DNA of 64,000 bases from CAVXNP01 sp963763305 (GCA_963763305.1 CAVXNP010000001.1:558001-622000), one strand, 5' to 3'; numbered from the stretch's first letter, positions 17,019 through 26,354 are shown. Translations and numbers: made by a program. The notes: generated by a model not told the origin, from the letters alone.

Positions 17019-19964
17019 ATGGAAAAGAGTTTCGAGCCCGCCCAGATCGAGTCGACCTGGTACCAGCGCTGGGAAGCCAGCGGCGCCTTCAAGCCGTCTG
17101 GCCGCGGCGAGCCTTACAGCATCCTGCTGCCCCCACCGAACGTCACCGGCACGCTGCACATGGGCCATGCGTTCCAGCAGACCGTGATGGACATGCTGAT
17201 CCGCTACCAGCGCATGCGCGGCATGAACACGCTGTGGCAGGTGGGCACCGACCACGCCGGCATCGCCACGCAGAAGATCGTGGAGAACCAGCTGGCGGCG
17301 GAGGAGAAAACCCGTCATGACCTGGGTCGCGACGCGTTCATCGAGCGCGTGTGGGAGTGGAAGAAGGAGTCGGGTTCCACCATCACCCACCAGATGCGCC
17401 GCCTGGGCGTGGCCGCGGACTGGTCGCGCGAGCGCTTCACCATGGACGAGGGGCTGTCCGCGGCCGTGCGCAAGGTGTTCGTGCAGTGGTACCGCGACGG
17501 CCTGATCTACCGCGGCAACCGGCTGGTCAACTGGGATCCGTCGCTGGGCACCGCGGTGTCGGACCTGGAGGTGGACAACGAGGAGCGCGACGGCTCGATG
17601 TGGTCGATCCGCTACATGACCACCGACAGCGCCGAGAGCGTGGTGGTCGCCACCACCCGCCCGGAAACCATGCTTGGCGACGTGGCCGTGGCAGTGCATC
17701 CGCAGGACGAGCGCTACGGCCACCTGGTCGGGCAGCAACTGCACCTGCCGCTGACCGGCCGCACCATCCCGGTGATCGCCGACGACTACGTGGACAAGGA
17801 CTTCGGCACCGGCTGCGTGAAGATCACCCCGGCGCACGACTTCAACGACTACGCGATCGGGCAGCGGCACAAGCTCGCGCCGATCACCATCTTCACCCTG
17901 GAGGCAACGGTCAACGACAACGCGCCCGAAGCCTACCGCGGCCTGGACCGCTACGCGGCGCGCAAGGCGGTGCTGGCCGACCTGGAGGCCGCCGGCCTGC
18001 TGGTCGAGACCAAGCCGCACAAGCTCAAGGTGCCGGTCAGCCAGCGCTCCGGTGCGGTGATCGAGCCCATGCTCACCGACCAGTGGTTCGTCGACCTGAC
18101 CTCCGACACGCTGGCCGACGGCCGCCCGGGCGGCCGCAAGGCGATCACCGAGCCAGCGCTGGACGCGGTGCGCTCGGGCGACATCAAGTTCGTGCCGGAG
18201 AACTGGACCACCACCTATACGCAGTGGCTGGACAACATCCAGGACTGGTGCATCAGCCGCCAGCTGTGGTGGGGCCATCGCATTCCGGCCTGGTACGACG
18301 AGGCCGGCCACATCTTCGTCGGCGAGGACGAGGCCGACGCGCGCGCCAACGCCACCACCGAGCCGGTGGGCGCACTGCGCCAGGACGAGGACGTGCTGGA
18401 CACCTGGTTCAGCTCCGCGTTGTGGCCGTTCTCCACCCTGGGCTGGCCGGCCAACGGCCCGGTCACCAACGAACGCGGGGAGGTCATCGCCGACTGGCAG
18501 CAGGACAGGATATTCCTGCCCAGCGCGGTGCTGGTGACCGGCTTCGACATCATCTTCTTCTGGGTCGCGCGGATGGTGATGGCGACCAAGTACTTCATCG
18601 GCACGGTGCCCTTCCGCGAGGTGTACATCAACGCCATCGTGCGCGACGCCGAAGGCCAGAAGATGTCCAAGTCCAAGGGCAACACGCTCGACCCGCTGGA
18701 CCTGATCGACGGCATCGAGCTGGAACCGCTGGTGGCCAAGTCGACCCGTTCGCTGCTGATTCCGCAGGTGCGCGAAAAGGTCGAAAAGCGCATCCGCAAG
18801 GACTACCCCGCCGGCATCCCGGCGATCGGCACCGACGCGCTGCGCTTCACCTTTGCCGCGCTGGCCAGCTACAGCCGCACCATCAACTTCGACATCAAGC
18901 GTGCCGAAGGCTACAAGGCGTTCTGCAACAAACTGTGGAATGCGGCGCGCTTCGTGCTGATGAACGTGGAGTCCCCTCTTCCGGCGGCGACCGAAGGAAG
19001 TCCCGTGGTTGGGAGAGAGGGTGGCGCGAATGCGCCGGGAGAGGGTCCGGGCGAAGCGCAGATGGCCGCTGCGGCCGCACCCTCACCCCTGTCCCTCTCC
19101 CGGGGGGAGAGGGATACGCCGCCGGTGACCGAGGCGGAGCGCTGGATCCTCACCCGGCTCAAGCAGACGCTGGAAGAGGTCGAGCAGCACTTTGTCAGCT
19201 ACCGTTTCGACTTGCTGGCACAGGCGCTGTACGAGTTCGTCTGGAACGAGTACTGCGACTGGTTCCTGGAGCTGTCCAAGCCGGCGTTGAACGGCGACGA
19301 TGCGGCCGCGGCGGCATCCACCCGCCACACGCTGCTGCAGGTGCTCGAGACCGTGCTGCGCGCGCTGCACCCGGTCATTCCCTTCATCACCGAGGAGATC
19401 TGGCAGTCGGTTGCGCCCAAGCTCGGCATCGAAGACGCCAGCATCATGGAGCGGCCCTGGCCGCAGGCGCACCACATCAGTGCCGACAGCGAGGCCACCG
19501 CGCAGATCGAGTGGTTCAAGGCGGTGCTGTCGGGGATCCGCCGGATCCGTTCGGAAATGAACATCTCACCGGGCAAGACCATTCCCCTGCTGCTCACCGG
19601 CGGCGACGGGACCGACCGCGAGCGGGTCGCCAAGTTCGCCGCGCAGATCGCCTTCCTGGGGCGGGTGGAGTCGCCGCAATGGATCGAGGACGGCCATGAA
19701 CCGGCGTCGGCCGCCGCCGTGGTGGGCGCGCTGCGCGTACTGATCCCGCTGGCCGGGCTGATCGACCTGGACGCGGAAAAGGCACGACTGGCCAAGGAAA
19801 TCGGTCGCATCGCAGGCGAGATCCGCAAGTGCGAGGGCAAGCTGGGCAATGCCAACTTCGTCGCCAATGCACCGGCAGAGGTGGTGGCACAGGAGCGTCA
19901 GCGCATCGTCGACTGGAATACCCAGCTCGATGCCCTGCGGGAGCAGGCGCAGAAGCTCGGTTGA
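17019..19964 (+). CDS. valS: Valine-tRNA ligase with an in-frame repeat insertion
   Basis: Class I synthetase that charges tRNA-Val and edits mischarged threonine. 981 residues. HIGH motif as HMGH in GTLHMGHAF near residue 46; editing domain with TTRPETMLGDVAVAVHP; KMSKSKGN near residue 548; anticodon-binding domain; C-terminal coiled coil from LDAEKARLAKEIGRI to the end. Between NAARFVLMNVES and TEAERWILTRL (about residues 651-705) sits a Gly/Pro/Ala-rich stretch encoded by an interspersed repeat. Other ValRS have about 15 residues there, so this one is 35-40 longer. The reading frame is intact on both sides. Confidence 0.96.
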   Translation: MEKSFEPAQIESTWYQRWEASGAFKPSGRGEPYSILLPPPNVTGTLHMGHAFQQTVMDMLIRYQRMRGMNTLWQVGTDHAGIATQKIVENQLAAEEKTRHDLGRDAFIERVWEWKKESGSTITHQMRRLGVAADWSRERFTMDEGLSAAVRKVFVQWYRDGLIYRGNRLVNWDPSLGTAVSDLEVDNEERDGSMWSIRYMTTDSAESVVVATTRPETMLGDVAVAVHPQDERYGHLVGQQLHLPLTGRTIPVIADDYVDKDFGTGCVKITPAHDFNDYAIGQRHKLAPITIFTLEATVNDNAPEAYRGLDRYAARKAVLADLEAAGLLVETKPHKLKVPVSQRSGAVIEPMLTDQWFVDLTSDTLADGRPGGRKAITEPALDAVRSGDIKFVPENWTTTYTQWLDNIQDWCISRQLWWGHRIPAWYDEAGHIFVGEDEADARANATTEPVGALRQDEDVLDTWFSSALWPFSTLGWPANGPVTNERGEVIADWQQDRIFLPSAVLVTGFDIIFFWVARMVMATKYFIGTVPFREVYINAIVRDAEGQKMSKSKGNTLDPLDLIDGIELEPLVAKSTRSLLIPQVREKVEKRIRKDYPAGIPAIGTDALRFTFAALASYSRTINFDIKRAEGYKAFCNKLWNAARFVLMNVESPLPAATEGSPVVGREGGANAPGEGPGEAQMAAAAAPSPLSLSRGERDTPPVTEAERWILTRLKQTLEEVEQHFVSYRFDLLAQALYEFVWNEYCDWFLELSKPALNGDDAAAAASTRHTLLQVLETVLRALHPVIPFITEEIWQSVAPKLGIEDASIMERPWPQAHHISADSEATAQIEWFKAVLSGIRRIRSEMNISPGKTIPLLLTGGDGTDRERVAKFAAQIAFLGRVESPQWIEDGHEPASAAAVVGALRVLIPLAGLIDLDAEKARLAKEIGRIAGEIRKCEGKLGNANFVANAPAEVVAQERQRIVDWNTQLDALREQAQKLG
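18972..19118. repeat. Interspersed repeat inserted within valS
   Basis: The segment contains cccctcttccggcggcgac, gggagagaggg, then ccctcacccctgtccctctcc and ggggggagaggga, that is, two CCCTCTCC/GGAGAGGG palindromes. The same pattern, including cggcgacc and gggagtcccc, recurs between the ATPase and adaptor genes at 41747-41887. Its length permits open translation through valS. Confidence 0.75.
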
Positions 19965-20021
19965 GCCTCGATTGAGCTATCGGCCAGCGCGCTGGGAGCG
20001 GCGCTGGCCGCCGCGTACGAC

Positions 20022-20492
20022 TTACCTTGCGCGGATGTCGCGCGACATCACGATGGCTTCCTCGCGCCCGCTGGCGGCCGGATAGTAGCGCGGTCGCCGA
20101 CCGATCTCGGCAAAACCCATCGACTGGTACAGCTTCTGCGCCACCGGGTTGGACGGCCGCACTTCCAGGAACACCGTCTCGGCGCCGTTCCAGCGCGCGA
20201 TATCCAGCAACCGGTGCAGCAGGTATCGGCCCAGCCCCTGCCCCCGCAGCGCAGGGCCGACGCAGATGTTGAGCACGTGCGCCTCGCCAGCGGCCACCGA
20301 CAGGATCCCGTAGCCGGCCACCTCGCCCGTGCGGCACAGGACCCAGCATGGATGCCCCGCCTTCAGGCAGTCGCGAAATACCCCGGCGCTCCACGGAAAT
20401 TCGTAGGACGCCGTCTCCAGCGCGCTTACCTCCGCCAGGTCCTCCTGGCGCATCGCGCGGATCTCGATATCGGGTCGGGCGACGGCCACCAT
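20022..20492 (-). CDS. rimI: Ribosomal protein bS18 alanine N-acetyltransferase RimI
   Basis: GNAT acetyltransferase that modifies the N-terminal Ala of S18. 156 residues. Motif A appears as HVLNICVGPALRGQGLGRYLLHRLL, with the Q/RxxGxG/A acetyl-CoA loop RGQGLG; FLEVRPSNPVAQKLYQSMGF is the RimI-type motif B with Asn and Tyr. ATG at 20492 gives MVAVARPDIEIRAM. It follows the HolD-like gene by four bases, the same order as holD-rimI in enterobacteria. Confidence 0.9.
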   Translation of the reverse strand: MVAVARPDIEIRAMRQEDLAEVSALETASYEFPWSAGVFRDCLKAGHPCWVLCRTGEVAGYGILSVAAGEAHVLNICVGPALRGQGLGRYLLHRLLDIARWNGAETVFLEVRPSNPVAQKLYQSMGFAEIGRRPRYYPAASGREEAIVMSRDIRAR

Positions 20493-20496
20493 CGCC

Positions 20497-21000
20497 TTAT
20501 TCCACCGCGCTGGCCGCCAGGGCGCGGCGCAACTGGCGCAACCCCGACCACAAGCGTCGCTTGGACGCGGCTTCGGCGAGAATCTGCGCCGGCGGATCGA
20601 CCAGCACGATCTGCGCTTGCCGCATGGTCGAGGCCGGCAGTTCGCGCCCCAGGGCATGTGCCTGCGCCTGCCCGAAGACCAGGTACGCGGGCACCTGCGG
20701 CACGTCGCCAACCAGTTTCCCGTCGGCGACCTGGACCCGGCCGGCGCGTGCCAGCCCGGCTCCATAGGCGCTCAGCGCGCGGCCGAGCAGATCCAGTGCA
20801 CGCGGCTCGCAGCCGGCTGGCAGCACCACCGCACAGGCTGAGGCGATGACTGCGGCCGGGCCCGCCGGAAGATCTCCGGCACCCTGCGCATCGGCCTCCC
20901 GGAGGAAGCCCGGGCGCAACCGCCAGGCGGTGATCCCGACCGCCCGCAACACGCGGCTGCGTCGACCGGCCCCGGACCCATGCAAGGGCACCGCACTCAT
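20497..21000 (-). CDS. Putative DNA polymerase III psi subunit (HolD-like)
   Basis: 167 residues. The segment RVLRAVGITAWRLRPGF near the N-terminus closely resembles the LQQLGITQWSLRRP motif of E. coli HolD, the psi subunit that links the clamp loader to single-stranded-DNA-binding protein. The C-terminus SKRRLWSGLRQLRRAL corresponds to its closing helix. Position directly before rimI matches holD-rimI synteny. The rest is diverged and longer than E. coli HolD (137 residues). The start overlaps the pssA stop as ATGA. The assignment rests on motif memory and gene order; an unrelated conserved hypothetical is the alternative. Confidence 0.6.
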   Translation of the reverse strand: MSAVPLHGSGAGRRSRVLRAVGITAWRLRPGFLREADAQGAGDLPAGPAAVIASACAVVLPAGCEPRALDLLGRALSAYGAGLARAGRVQVADGKLVGDVPQVPAYLVFGQAQAHALGRELPASTMRQAQIVLVDPPAQILAEAASKRRLWSGLRQLRRALAASAVE

Positions 21001-21794
21001 GGGTGAGCCTGCCGCGGGCGCCGCCGCCAACTGGCACGCCCCCATAACGTGACCGCCGGACCGGACAGCAGGTACAGGGCAAACACAAGGAACAGCACCC
21101 GCGGCGGGTCGATCACCACCAGCGCCAACACCAGGACACCGGCCAGCACCCACACGAACGGCACCCGCTCGCCCGGCCCGGCCGGCAACGATTTGAAGCT
21201 GTAATAGCGGAACCGGCTGACCATCAACAGGCCCACCACCACCGCGAGCACCGGCGTCACGAAACACAGCTGCGGACCGCTGATAGGAAAGCCCTCGCGG
21301 TGGAACTTCTCCACGCTCCACACGAACGACATGCACACCGCAGCGGCGGCCGGACTGGCCAGCCCCTGGAAATAGCGCTTGTCGATCACCGCGACCTGGG
21401 TATTGAAGCGGGCCAGCCGCAAGGCGCCGCAAGCGGCATACAGGAACGCCGCCGCCCAGCCCACCTTGCCCCAGACTGCGCCATAGTCCTTCAGCGCCAC
21501 CAGCGACCAGTTGTACATCACCAGCGAAGGCGCCAGGCCGAAGCTGACCAGGTCCGAGAGCGAGTCGTACTGCACCCCGAACTCGCTCTGGGTACCGGTC
21601 ATGCGCGCCACGCGACCATCCATGCCGTCGAGTACGGCAGCGGCGAACACGGCAATGGCCGCGTCCGCAAAGCGCCCGCCAATGCTGGCCACGATGGCGT
21701 AGTAGCCGGCGAACATGGCCGCCGTGGTGAACAGGTTCGGCAGCAGATAGATGCCGCGGTGCCGGGGCGCGCGGATTGGCAGGCTGTCGCTCAT
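20997..21794 (-). CDS. pssA: CDP-diacylglycerol-serine O-phosphatidyltransferase
   Basis: Integral membrane enzyme that makes phosphatidylserine, the precursor of phosphatidylethanolamine. 265 residues with about seven hydrophobic segments. The CDP-alcohol phosphotransferase signature DGMDGRVAR...G..YDSLSD (residues near 57-83) is complete. The sequence starts IRAPRHRGIYLLPNLFT, typical of the membrane-type (subclass II) enzyme. It heads a three-gene minus-strand unit with the HolD-like gene and rimI. ATG 21794 follows GAUUGCCCC, a poor ribosome site. Confidence 0.95.
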   Translation of the reverse strand: MSDSLPIRAPRHRGIYLLPNLFTTAAMFAGYYAIVASIGGRFADAAIAVFAAAVLDGMDGRVARMTGTQSEFGVQYDSLSDLVSFGLAPSLVMYNWSLVALKDYGAVWGKVGWAAAFLYAACGALRLARFNTQVAVIDKRYFQGLASPAAAAVCMSFVWSVEKFHREGFPISGPQLCFVTPVLAVVVGLLMVSRFRYYSFKSLPAGPGERVPFVWVLAGVLVLALVVIDPPRVLFLVFALYLLSGPAVTLWGRASWRRRPRQAHP

Positions 21795-22074
21795 GGGGCA
21801 ATCCGTGACGTAGTGCGCTGAGTGTAAACCACCGCTTGAGTCCGGCCCAGCGTGGTGCTACCTAGTGTACTGCGCCAATTGTGCACCCTTCGGGCGAGTC
21901 GCCGGCCGCCAGCGGCTTGCCCGCAGGGAGCCTGGCCGATGGCCGGCCCAGGGCTTGACAGCCTACCGGTGCTGCCCGGTGCCTGGCAGTAGTGTAATGT
22001 CCCAGCGTCCGGCGATTACGCAGGCGCGGGCAGCCGACCTCCACCCACCGGTTCACCCAGCTACGGAGAAAACC

Positions 22075-22509
22075 ATGCGCCGCCTCCTACTTGCCACCGC
22101 CCTCCTGATGCTCGCGTCGGCGGCGACCGCCCAGGTCTACAAATGGACCGACCCCCAGGGCACGGTCCACTACAGCCAGATGCCCCCGGCCCAGGGCGTG
22201 CGCTACACCAAGGTCAAGTCCAGCCGTGCCCAGGCGCCTGCCGCCAGCGAGCGGGCGCCGGCGATGACCGCCGCCGACGAAGCGGCGCTCCAGGACGGAC
22301 CGGCTCCGGCCTCGACGGCGCCGATCGCGGACACGCCCGAAAACCGGCAGGCCATGTGCAAGACCCTGCAGTCGAGCCTGGATGCGCTGCAGGGTAGCGG
22401 CCCGGTCGTGATGCAGAAGGATGGCAAGCCGCAACTGCTCGGCGCCGAACAGCGCGAAAAGCAGCTGGCGCAGATCCAGGAACGCTACCAGCAATACTGT
22501 CCGCACTAG
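22075..22509 (+). CDS. DUF4124 domain protein, secreted
   Basis: 144 residues. A signal peptide (MRRLLLATALLMLASAATA) precedes the DUF4124 core QVYKWTDPQGTVHYSQMPP, found in many small exported proteins of gammaproteobacteria. The remainder is a polar, Ala/Pro-rich linker and a helical end with Cys (QQYCPH). A second Cys at AMCKTL could pair with it. Function unknown. ATG 22075 follows ACGGAGAAAA, a good ribosome site. proS follows on the same strand, but the space between contains its own promoter. Confidence 0.85.
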   Translation: MRRLLLATALLMLASAATAQVYKWTDPQGTVHYSQMPPAQGVRYTKVKSSRAQAPAASERAPAMTAADEAALQDGPAPASTAPIADTPENRQAMCKTLQSSLDALQGSGPVVMQKDGKPQLLGAEQREKQLAQIQERYQQYCPH

Positions 22510-22538
22510 TCGCGCCGACCGCCGCCATGCCCCTTTCC

Positions 22539-22566
22539 GAAGCCCATCGCGCAAGCGGTGGGCTTC
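22539..22566 (+). terminator. Stem-loop between the DUF4124 gene and proS
   Basis: GAAGCCCATCGC and GCGGTGGGCTTC form a 12-base stem around the loop GCAA. There is no T-run, so it may be a REP-like hairpin or a weak terminator. Confidence 0.5.
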
Positions 22567-22572
22567 GCCTCG

Positions 22573-22578
22573 TATAAT
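22573..22578 (+). promoter_or_regulatory. -10 element of the proS promoter
   Basis: A perfect TATAAT lies 29 bases before the proS ATG. The -35 position (CGCAAG) is poor and overlaps the hairpin just upstream. Confidence 0.6.
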
Positions 22579-22606
22579 CGATGTCTTTGCCTTCGGATCC
22601 ACTCGC

Positions 22607-24307
22607 ATGCGCCTCAGCCAATTCCACCTGGCCACCGTCAAGGAAGTTCCCGCCGACGCCGAAACCGCCAGCCACCGGCTGATGGTGCGCGCCGGCATGA
22701 TCCGGAAGCTGGCGTCCGGCCTTTACACCTGGAGCCCACTGGGGCTGCGTGTACTGCGCAAGATCGAGGACGTGGTTCGCCAGGAGATGGACCGCGCCGG
22801 GGCCATCGAAATGCTGATGCCCTCGGTGCAGCCCAAAGAGCTGTGGGAGGAAACCGGCCGCTGGGAAAAATTCGGCGGTCAACTGCTGAAGATCCGCGAT
22901 CGCAAGGACCAGGAGTTCTGCTACGGACCGACCCACGAGGAAGTCATCACCGACTTCGCGCGCAACGAGCTCAAGAGCTACAAACAGTTGCCGGTGGTGT
23001 TCTACCAGATCCAGACCAAGTTCCGCGACGAGATCCGGCCGCGTTTCGGCGTCATGCGCGCGCGCGAATTCCTGATGAAGGACGCCTACTCGTTCCACGT
23101 GGACAGCCAGTCGCTGGACGCCACCTACCAGGTGATGTACCGGGCTTACGTGCGCATCTTCACCCGGCTGGGCCTGCGTTTTCGCGCGGTCCAGGCCGAT
23201 ACCGGAGCCATTGGCGGAAGCGCCAGCCACGAGTTCCAGGTGCTGGCCGACGCCGGTGAGGACGCCATCGCCTTTTCCGAAGAGTCCGATTACGCCGCGA
23301 ATATCGAAAAGGCCGAAGCGCTGGCGCCTGCCGTCCAGCGGCCTGCCCCGGGTGCGCAACTGCAGCGGGTGGATACGCCCGAGCAGAAGACCATCGCCGA
23401 TATCAGCCGCTTCCTGGACGTGCCCCCACAGCAGTGCGTGAAAACCCTGCTGGTCCGCGGCAACGAGGGGCTGGTGGCACTGTGCCTGCGCGGCGACCAC
23501 GAGATCAACGAGATCAAGGCCGGCAAGCTGCCCGAGCTGCCGGGCGAACCGGTGCTTGCCTCCGACGACGAGATCGTCGCGGCCACCGGCGCGCATGGCG
23601 GCTCCATCGGCCCGGTCGGCCTGCCCGCGGGGATTCCGGTGATTGTCGATCGCAGCGCCGCGGTGCTGGCGGACTTCGTCTGCGGCGGCAATGCCGATGG
23701 CAGCCACTACACCGGCGCGAACTGGGAGCGCGACGCCCCGATTACCCGTGTGGAGGACCTGCGCAAGGTGGTCGCCGGCGACCCGTCGCCCGACGGCAAG
23801 GGAAGTCTGAAGATCGCCCGCGGCATCGAGGTTGGCCATATCTTCCAGCTGGGCCAGAAGTACGCGCAGGCTCTGAAAGCCACGGTGCTGGACGACCAGG
23901 GCAAGAGCAAGGTGGTGACCATGGGCTGCTACGGCATCGGCGTCAGCCGGCTGGTGGCGGCGGCGATCGAGCAAAGCCACGACGAGGCCGGGATGATCTG
24001 GCCCGAATCCATGGCGCCCTGGCGGGTGGCGGTGTGCGTGATCAATCCCAAGGGCGCGGCCGAGGTCAATGAAGCCGCCGACGCACTTTACAGGGAGTTG
24101 TCCGCGCTCGGCATCGATACCGTGCTCGATGACCGCGGACTGCGCCCCGGCCCGATGTTTGCGGACATCGAATTGATCGGCATCCCGCACCGCGTGGTAG
24201 TCAGCGAACGCGGGTTGGCTGCCGGCACCCTTGAATATCGGAAGCGCGGCGAGGCTGAAAACCGCACGGTTACCCGTGAGGAGCTATTGCAGTTGCTTGC
24301 CCCATGA
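22607..24307 (+). CDS. proS: Proline-tRNA ligase
   Basis: Class II synthetase of the bacterial type with a YbaK-like editing insertion. 566 residues. Motif 1 region (RAGMIRKLASGLYTWSPLGLRVL), motif 2 (FRDEIRPRFGVMRAREFLMKDAYSFH), editing insertion about residues 230-390 with VKTLLVRGNEGLV, and motif 3 (GCYGIGVSRLVAAAIEQ) are all visible. The anticodon-binding domain forms the C-terminus. ATG 22607 is the start that opens the family N-terminus MRLSQFHLATVKE. Confidence 0.97.
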   Translation: MRLSQFHLATVKEVPADAETASHRLMVRAGMIRKLASGLYTWSPLGLRVLRKIEDVVRQEMDRAGAIEMLMPSVQPKELWEETGRWEKFGGQLLKIRDRKDQEFCYGPTHEEVITDFARNELKSYKQLPVVFYQIQTKFRDEIRPRFGVMRAREFLMKDAYSFHVDSQSLDATYQVMYRAYVRIFTRLGLRFRAVQADTGAIGGSASHEFQVLADAGEDAIAFSEESDYAANIEKAEALAPAVQRPAPGAQLQRVDTPEQKTIADISRFLDVPPQQCVKTLLVRGNEGLVALCLRGDHEINEIKAGKLPELPGEPVLASDDEIVAATGAHGGSIGPVGLPAGIPVIVDRSAAVLADFVCGGNADGSHYTGANWERDAPITRVEDLRKVVAGDPSPDGKGSLKIARGIEVGHIFQLGQKYAQALKATVLDDQGKSKVVTMGCYGIGVSRLVAAAIEQSHDEAGMIWPESMAPWRVAVCVINPKGAAEVNEAADALYRELSALGIDTVLDDRGLRPGPMFADIELIGIPHRVVVSERGLAAGTLEYRKRGEAENRTVTREELLQLLAP

Positions 24308-24465
24308 CCGCAACCGGCCGGCGCCGCGACTGCCCGCGGCACTGCCCGGCGGTTTAATGGACCCGTGCCGGCACAGGGCTGACGACAATGGAACAGGCCG
24401 CTGCCCATTGCAGCCGAGCCAGTACGGATACTCCTGACAAAGCCATCACATCCGAATGCGCTATT

Positions 24466-24494
24466 TTGCAATTGAATTGTGAATCGGGGAGAAT
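24466..24494 (+). promoter_or_regulatory. Candidate promoter of the H-NS-like gene
   Basis: TTGCAA, a 17-base spacer and GAGAAT lie in the only AT-rich stretch of this intergenic region, leaving a leader of about 70 bases. Confidence 0.45.
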
Positions 24495-24572
24495 GCCGCC
24501 GGTACCAGGACGGCAACGCTCTCACTGACGAGAAGCCTGTTTTATTCACGATAGCTATCCGGGAGTTATTTC

Positions 24573-24896
24573 ATGGCGGTCGACATCAAGAATCTCAATC
24601 ACAACCAGCTCAACGAACTGATCTCCAAGGCACAGGTCCGGCAGAACGAACTGCGCAAGGAAAAGGTCGCCAAGCTGCGCGAAAAAGTGCACGCCCTGAT
24701 CAAGTCGGAGGGCTATTCCTTCGAGGACATCTTCGGCAGCAGCCGTGGCAAGGCCCGCCGCAGCACCGGCACGGTCCCGCCGAAGTATCGCAACCCGGCC
24801 AACCCGGAGCAGACCTGGTCCGGTCGCGGCAAGCGCCCGCGCTGGTTCAACGACGCGCTCAAGGCCGGCAAGAAGGAAAAGGATCTGGCGATCTGA
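24573..24896 (+). CDS. H-NS family histone-like nucleoid protein
   Basis: 107 residues. The N-terminal half is a Lys/Glu-rich coiled coil for oligomerisation (LNELISKAQVRQNELRKEKVAKLREKV). The C-terminal DNA-binding domain has the family signature YRNPANPEQTWSGRGKRPRWF, close to the TWTGRGRxPxW core of H-NS. It probably binds AT-rich DNA and silences foreign genes. ATG 24573 follows GGGAGTTATTTC. A terminator closes it as a single-gene unit. The gene's own upstream region is unusually AT-rich, which would allow autoregulation. Confidence 0.93.
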   Translation: MAVDIKNLNHNQLNELISKAQVRQNELRKEKVAKLREKVHALIKSEGYSFEDIFGSSRGKARRSTGTVPPKYRNPANPEQTWSGRGKRPRWFNDALKAGKKEKDLAI

Positions 24897-24921
24897 TCAT
24901 CGTCGGAGCCATGACCGACCC

Positions 24922-24948
24922 GACACCGGCCCTGTGCCGGTGTTTTTT
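24922..24948 (+). terminator. Terminator of the H-NS-like gene
   Basis: ACACCGGC and GCCGGTGT form a stem with a short loop, followed by seven T. Confidence 0.88.
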
Positions 24949-25058
24949 TGTCCGCAACCGTGTGTCGGGATGCCCCGGGGCCAACGATTATCCGACCCCA
25001 CTCGCTACGGCCCAAAGCAGCCTGGCCCGCGCCTGGCCGTCATTACGCCAGGCCGGTT

Positions 25059-26354
25059 TTAAAGAGAGCGGCGCGGGGATACCAGAAGGTCGCCGAACAA
25101 CAGGCCTGCGACCAGTGAGATCAGCAGCGTAATCAGCAATACTCCGGTGTCCATGCCCAGCGTGGTGTCCCGTTCGAACAGATACGAAACGCTGCGAAAA
25201 CCCACACTACCGGGCACCAGCAGGATAATGCCCGGCTCGCGGATGACCGCGCCCGGCCGATGCATGAACCGGGCATACACATTGGCCAATGCACCCAGCA
25301 GCAATCCGCCCAGGAACACGCCAAACGGCGCTCCCGGAATGGCGCCCGAAACAAGTCCGCCCCAACGCGTGGCCAGATAACCGACGATGACCGCCCCCAT
25401 GACGAACGGCCAGTCGCGCAGCGCTGCCCGAAACAGCACTGCAAATGCCAGCGCCGCGATCAGCAGGAACGGATAATCGGCCCAACCGGGCAGCGGCGGT
25501 AGCGCGTAGGTGCCCGGGTTGATACCCAGAGCGGAACACAACTGGCTCGCCGCCACCGTGCCGAACGTCAGCTTGAGCAGGGTGGCCACGGCGCCGCCCA
25601 TGCGGGCGGTGCCCGACACCAGGTGCTGGCTGGAAATCTCGCGCACCGCGGTGGTCAGCGACATGCCCGGCACCAGCACGATCAGGCTGGCCAGCACCAC
25701 CGACTTGACCGCCAGCGGCACCACGAAGGCACTGACCACGATCGCCACCGACGTGGCGACCAGCGCGCTTACCGCGTCGCTGGCGACCGCCAGCCGCGGC
25801 CGCACTGCCGAGAGCACGGTGATCAGGCCGATGATCAGCCCGATCGCCGCGGCCACCAGCATGTCCGCCCAGGAGCTGTGCAGCAGCATCGCGGCGACGC
25901 AGGCAGCGGAGACGCCGTAGCCGCCAATCGTGGCCAGCTGGGCGCGGCGTGACTCCGGCTTGGCGCAATCGCGCAGCAGCCGGAAACCCTGGCGCGGGCC
26001 GAGTTCGCCGGCGATCACCCGGTCGGCAATCGCATCCACCTCGCAAAGCCGCGCCAGATTGACGTCGCCCGGCGGTAGCCGCATCACCTGGGTGACCTGC
26101 GCCAGCGCTTCCTCTCCGGCGGACTTGTCGGCGAAGGAGATGATCAGTGCCGTCGGGCTCGACCATACGTCGGCGACCAGACCCAGCCGATCGGCCGCCA
26201 GCCCTATCGCCGTCTCCAGGCGCGGTGCGCCGGTGCCGAACTGGTGCAGCCGACGCGCCATCTCGACCAGGAAGGAAATGCGCGTGCTCGCCTCGGCGGC
26301 CAGGCCCAGGCCCTCCGCCACCGGCGCCGACGAAGATGCTTCGGACAGGTTCAT
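25059..26354 (-). CDS. Threonine/serine exporter family protein (ThrE-like)
   Basis: 431 residues. The N-terminal soluble domain (about residues 20-130, FLVEMARRLHQFGTGAPRLETAI...) matches the DUF1212/ThrE domain, followed by about ten hydrophobic segments. LVPGMSLTTAVREI and the later ILLVPGSVGFRSV are the two repeated PG(x)n motifs of the two ThrE halves, here fused in one chain. Related proteins export threonine and serine in Corynebacterium; substrate here is inferred only. I start at ATG 26354 (MNLSEASSSAPVAEG). Confidence 0.85.
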   Translation of the reverse strand: MNLSEASSSAPVAEGLGLAAEASTRISFLVEMARRLHQFGTGAPRLETAIGLAADRLGLVADVWSSPTALIISFADKSAGEEALAQVTQVMRLPPGDVNLARLCEVDAIADRVIAGELGPRQGFRLLRDCAKPESRRAQLATIGGYGVSAACVAAMLLHSSWADMLVAAAIGLIIGLITVLSAVRPRLAVASDAVSALVATSVAIVVSAFVVPLAVKSVVLASLIVLVPGMSLTTAVREISSQHLVSGTARMGGAVATLLKLTFGTVAASQLCSALGINPGTYALPPLPGWADYPFLLIAALAFAVLFRAALRDWPFVMGAVIVGYLATRWGGLVSGAIPGAPFGVFLGGLLLGALANVYARFMHRPGAVIREPGIILLVPGSVGFRSVSYLFERDTTLGMDTGVLLITLLISLVAGLLFGDLLVSPRRSL

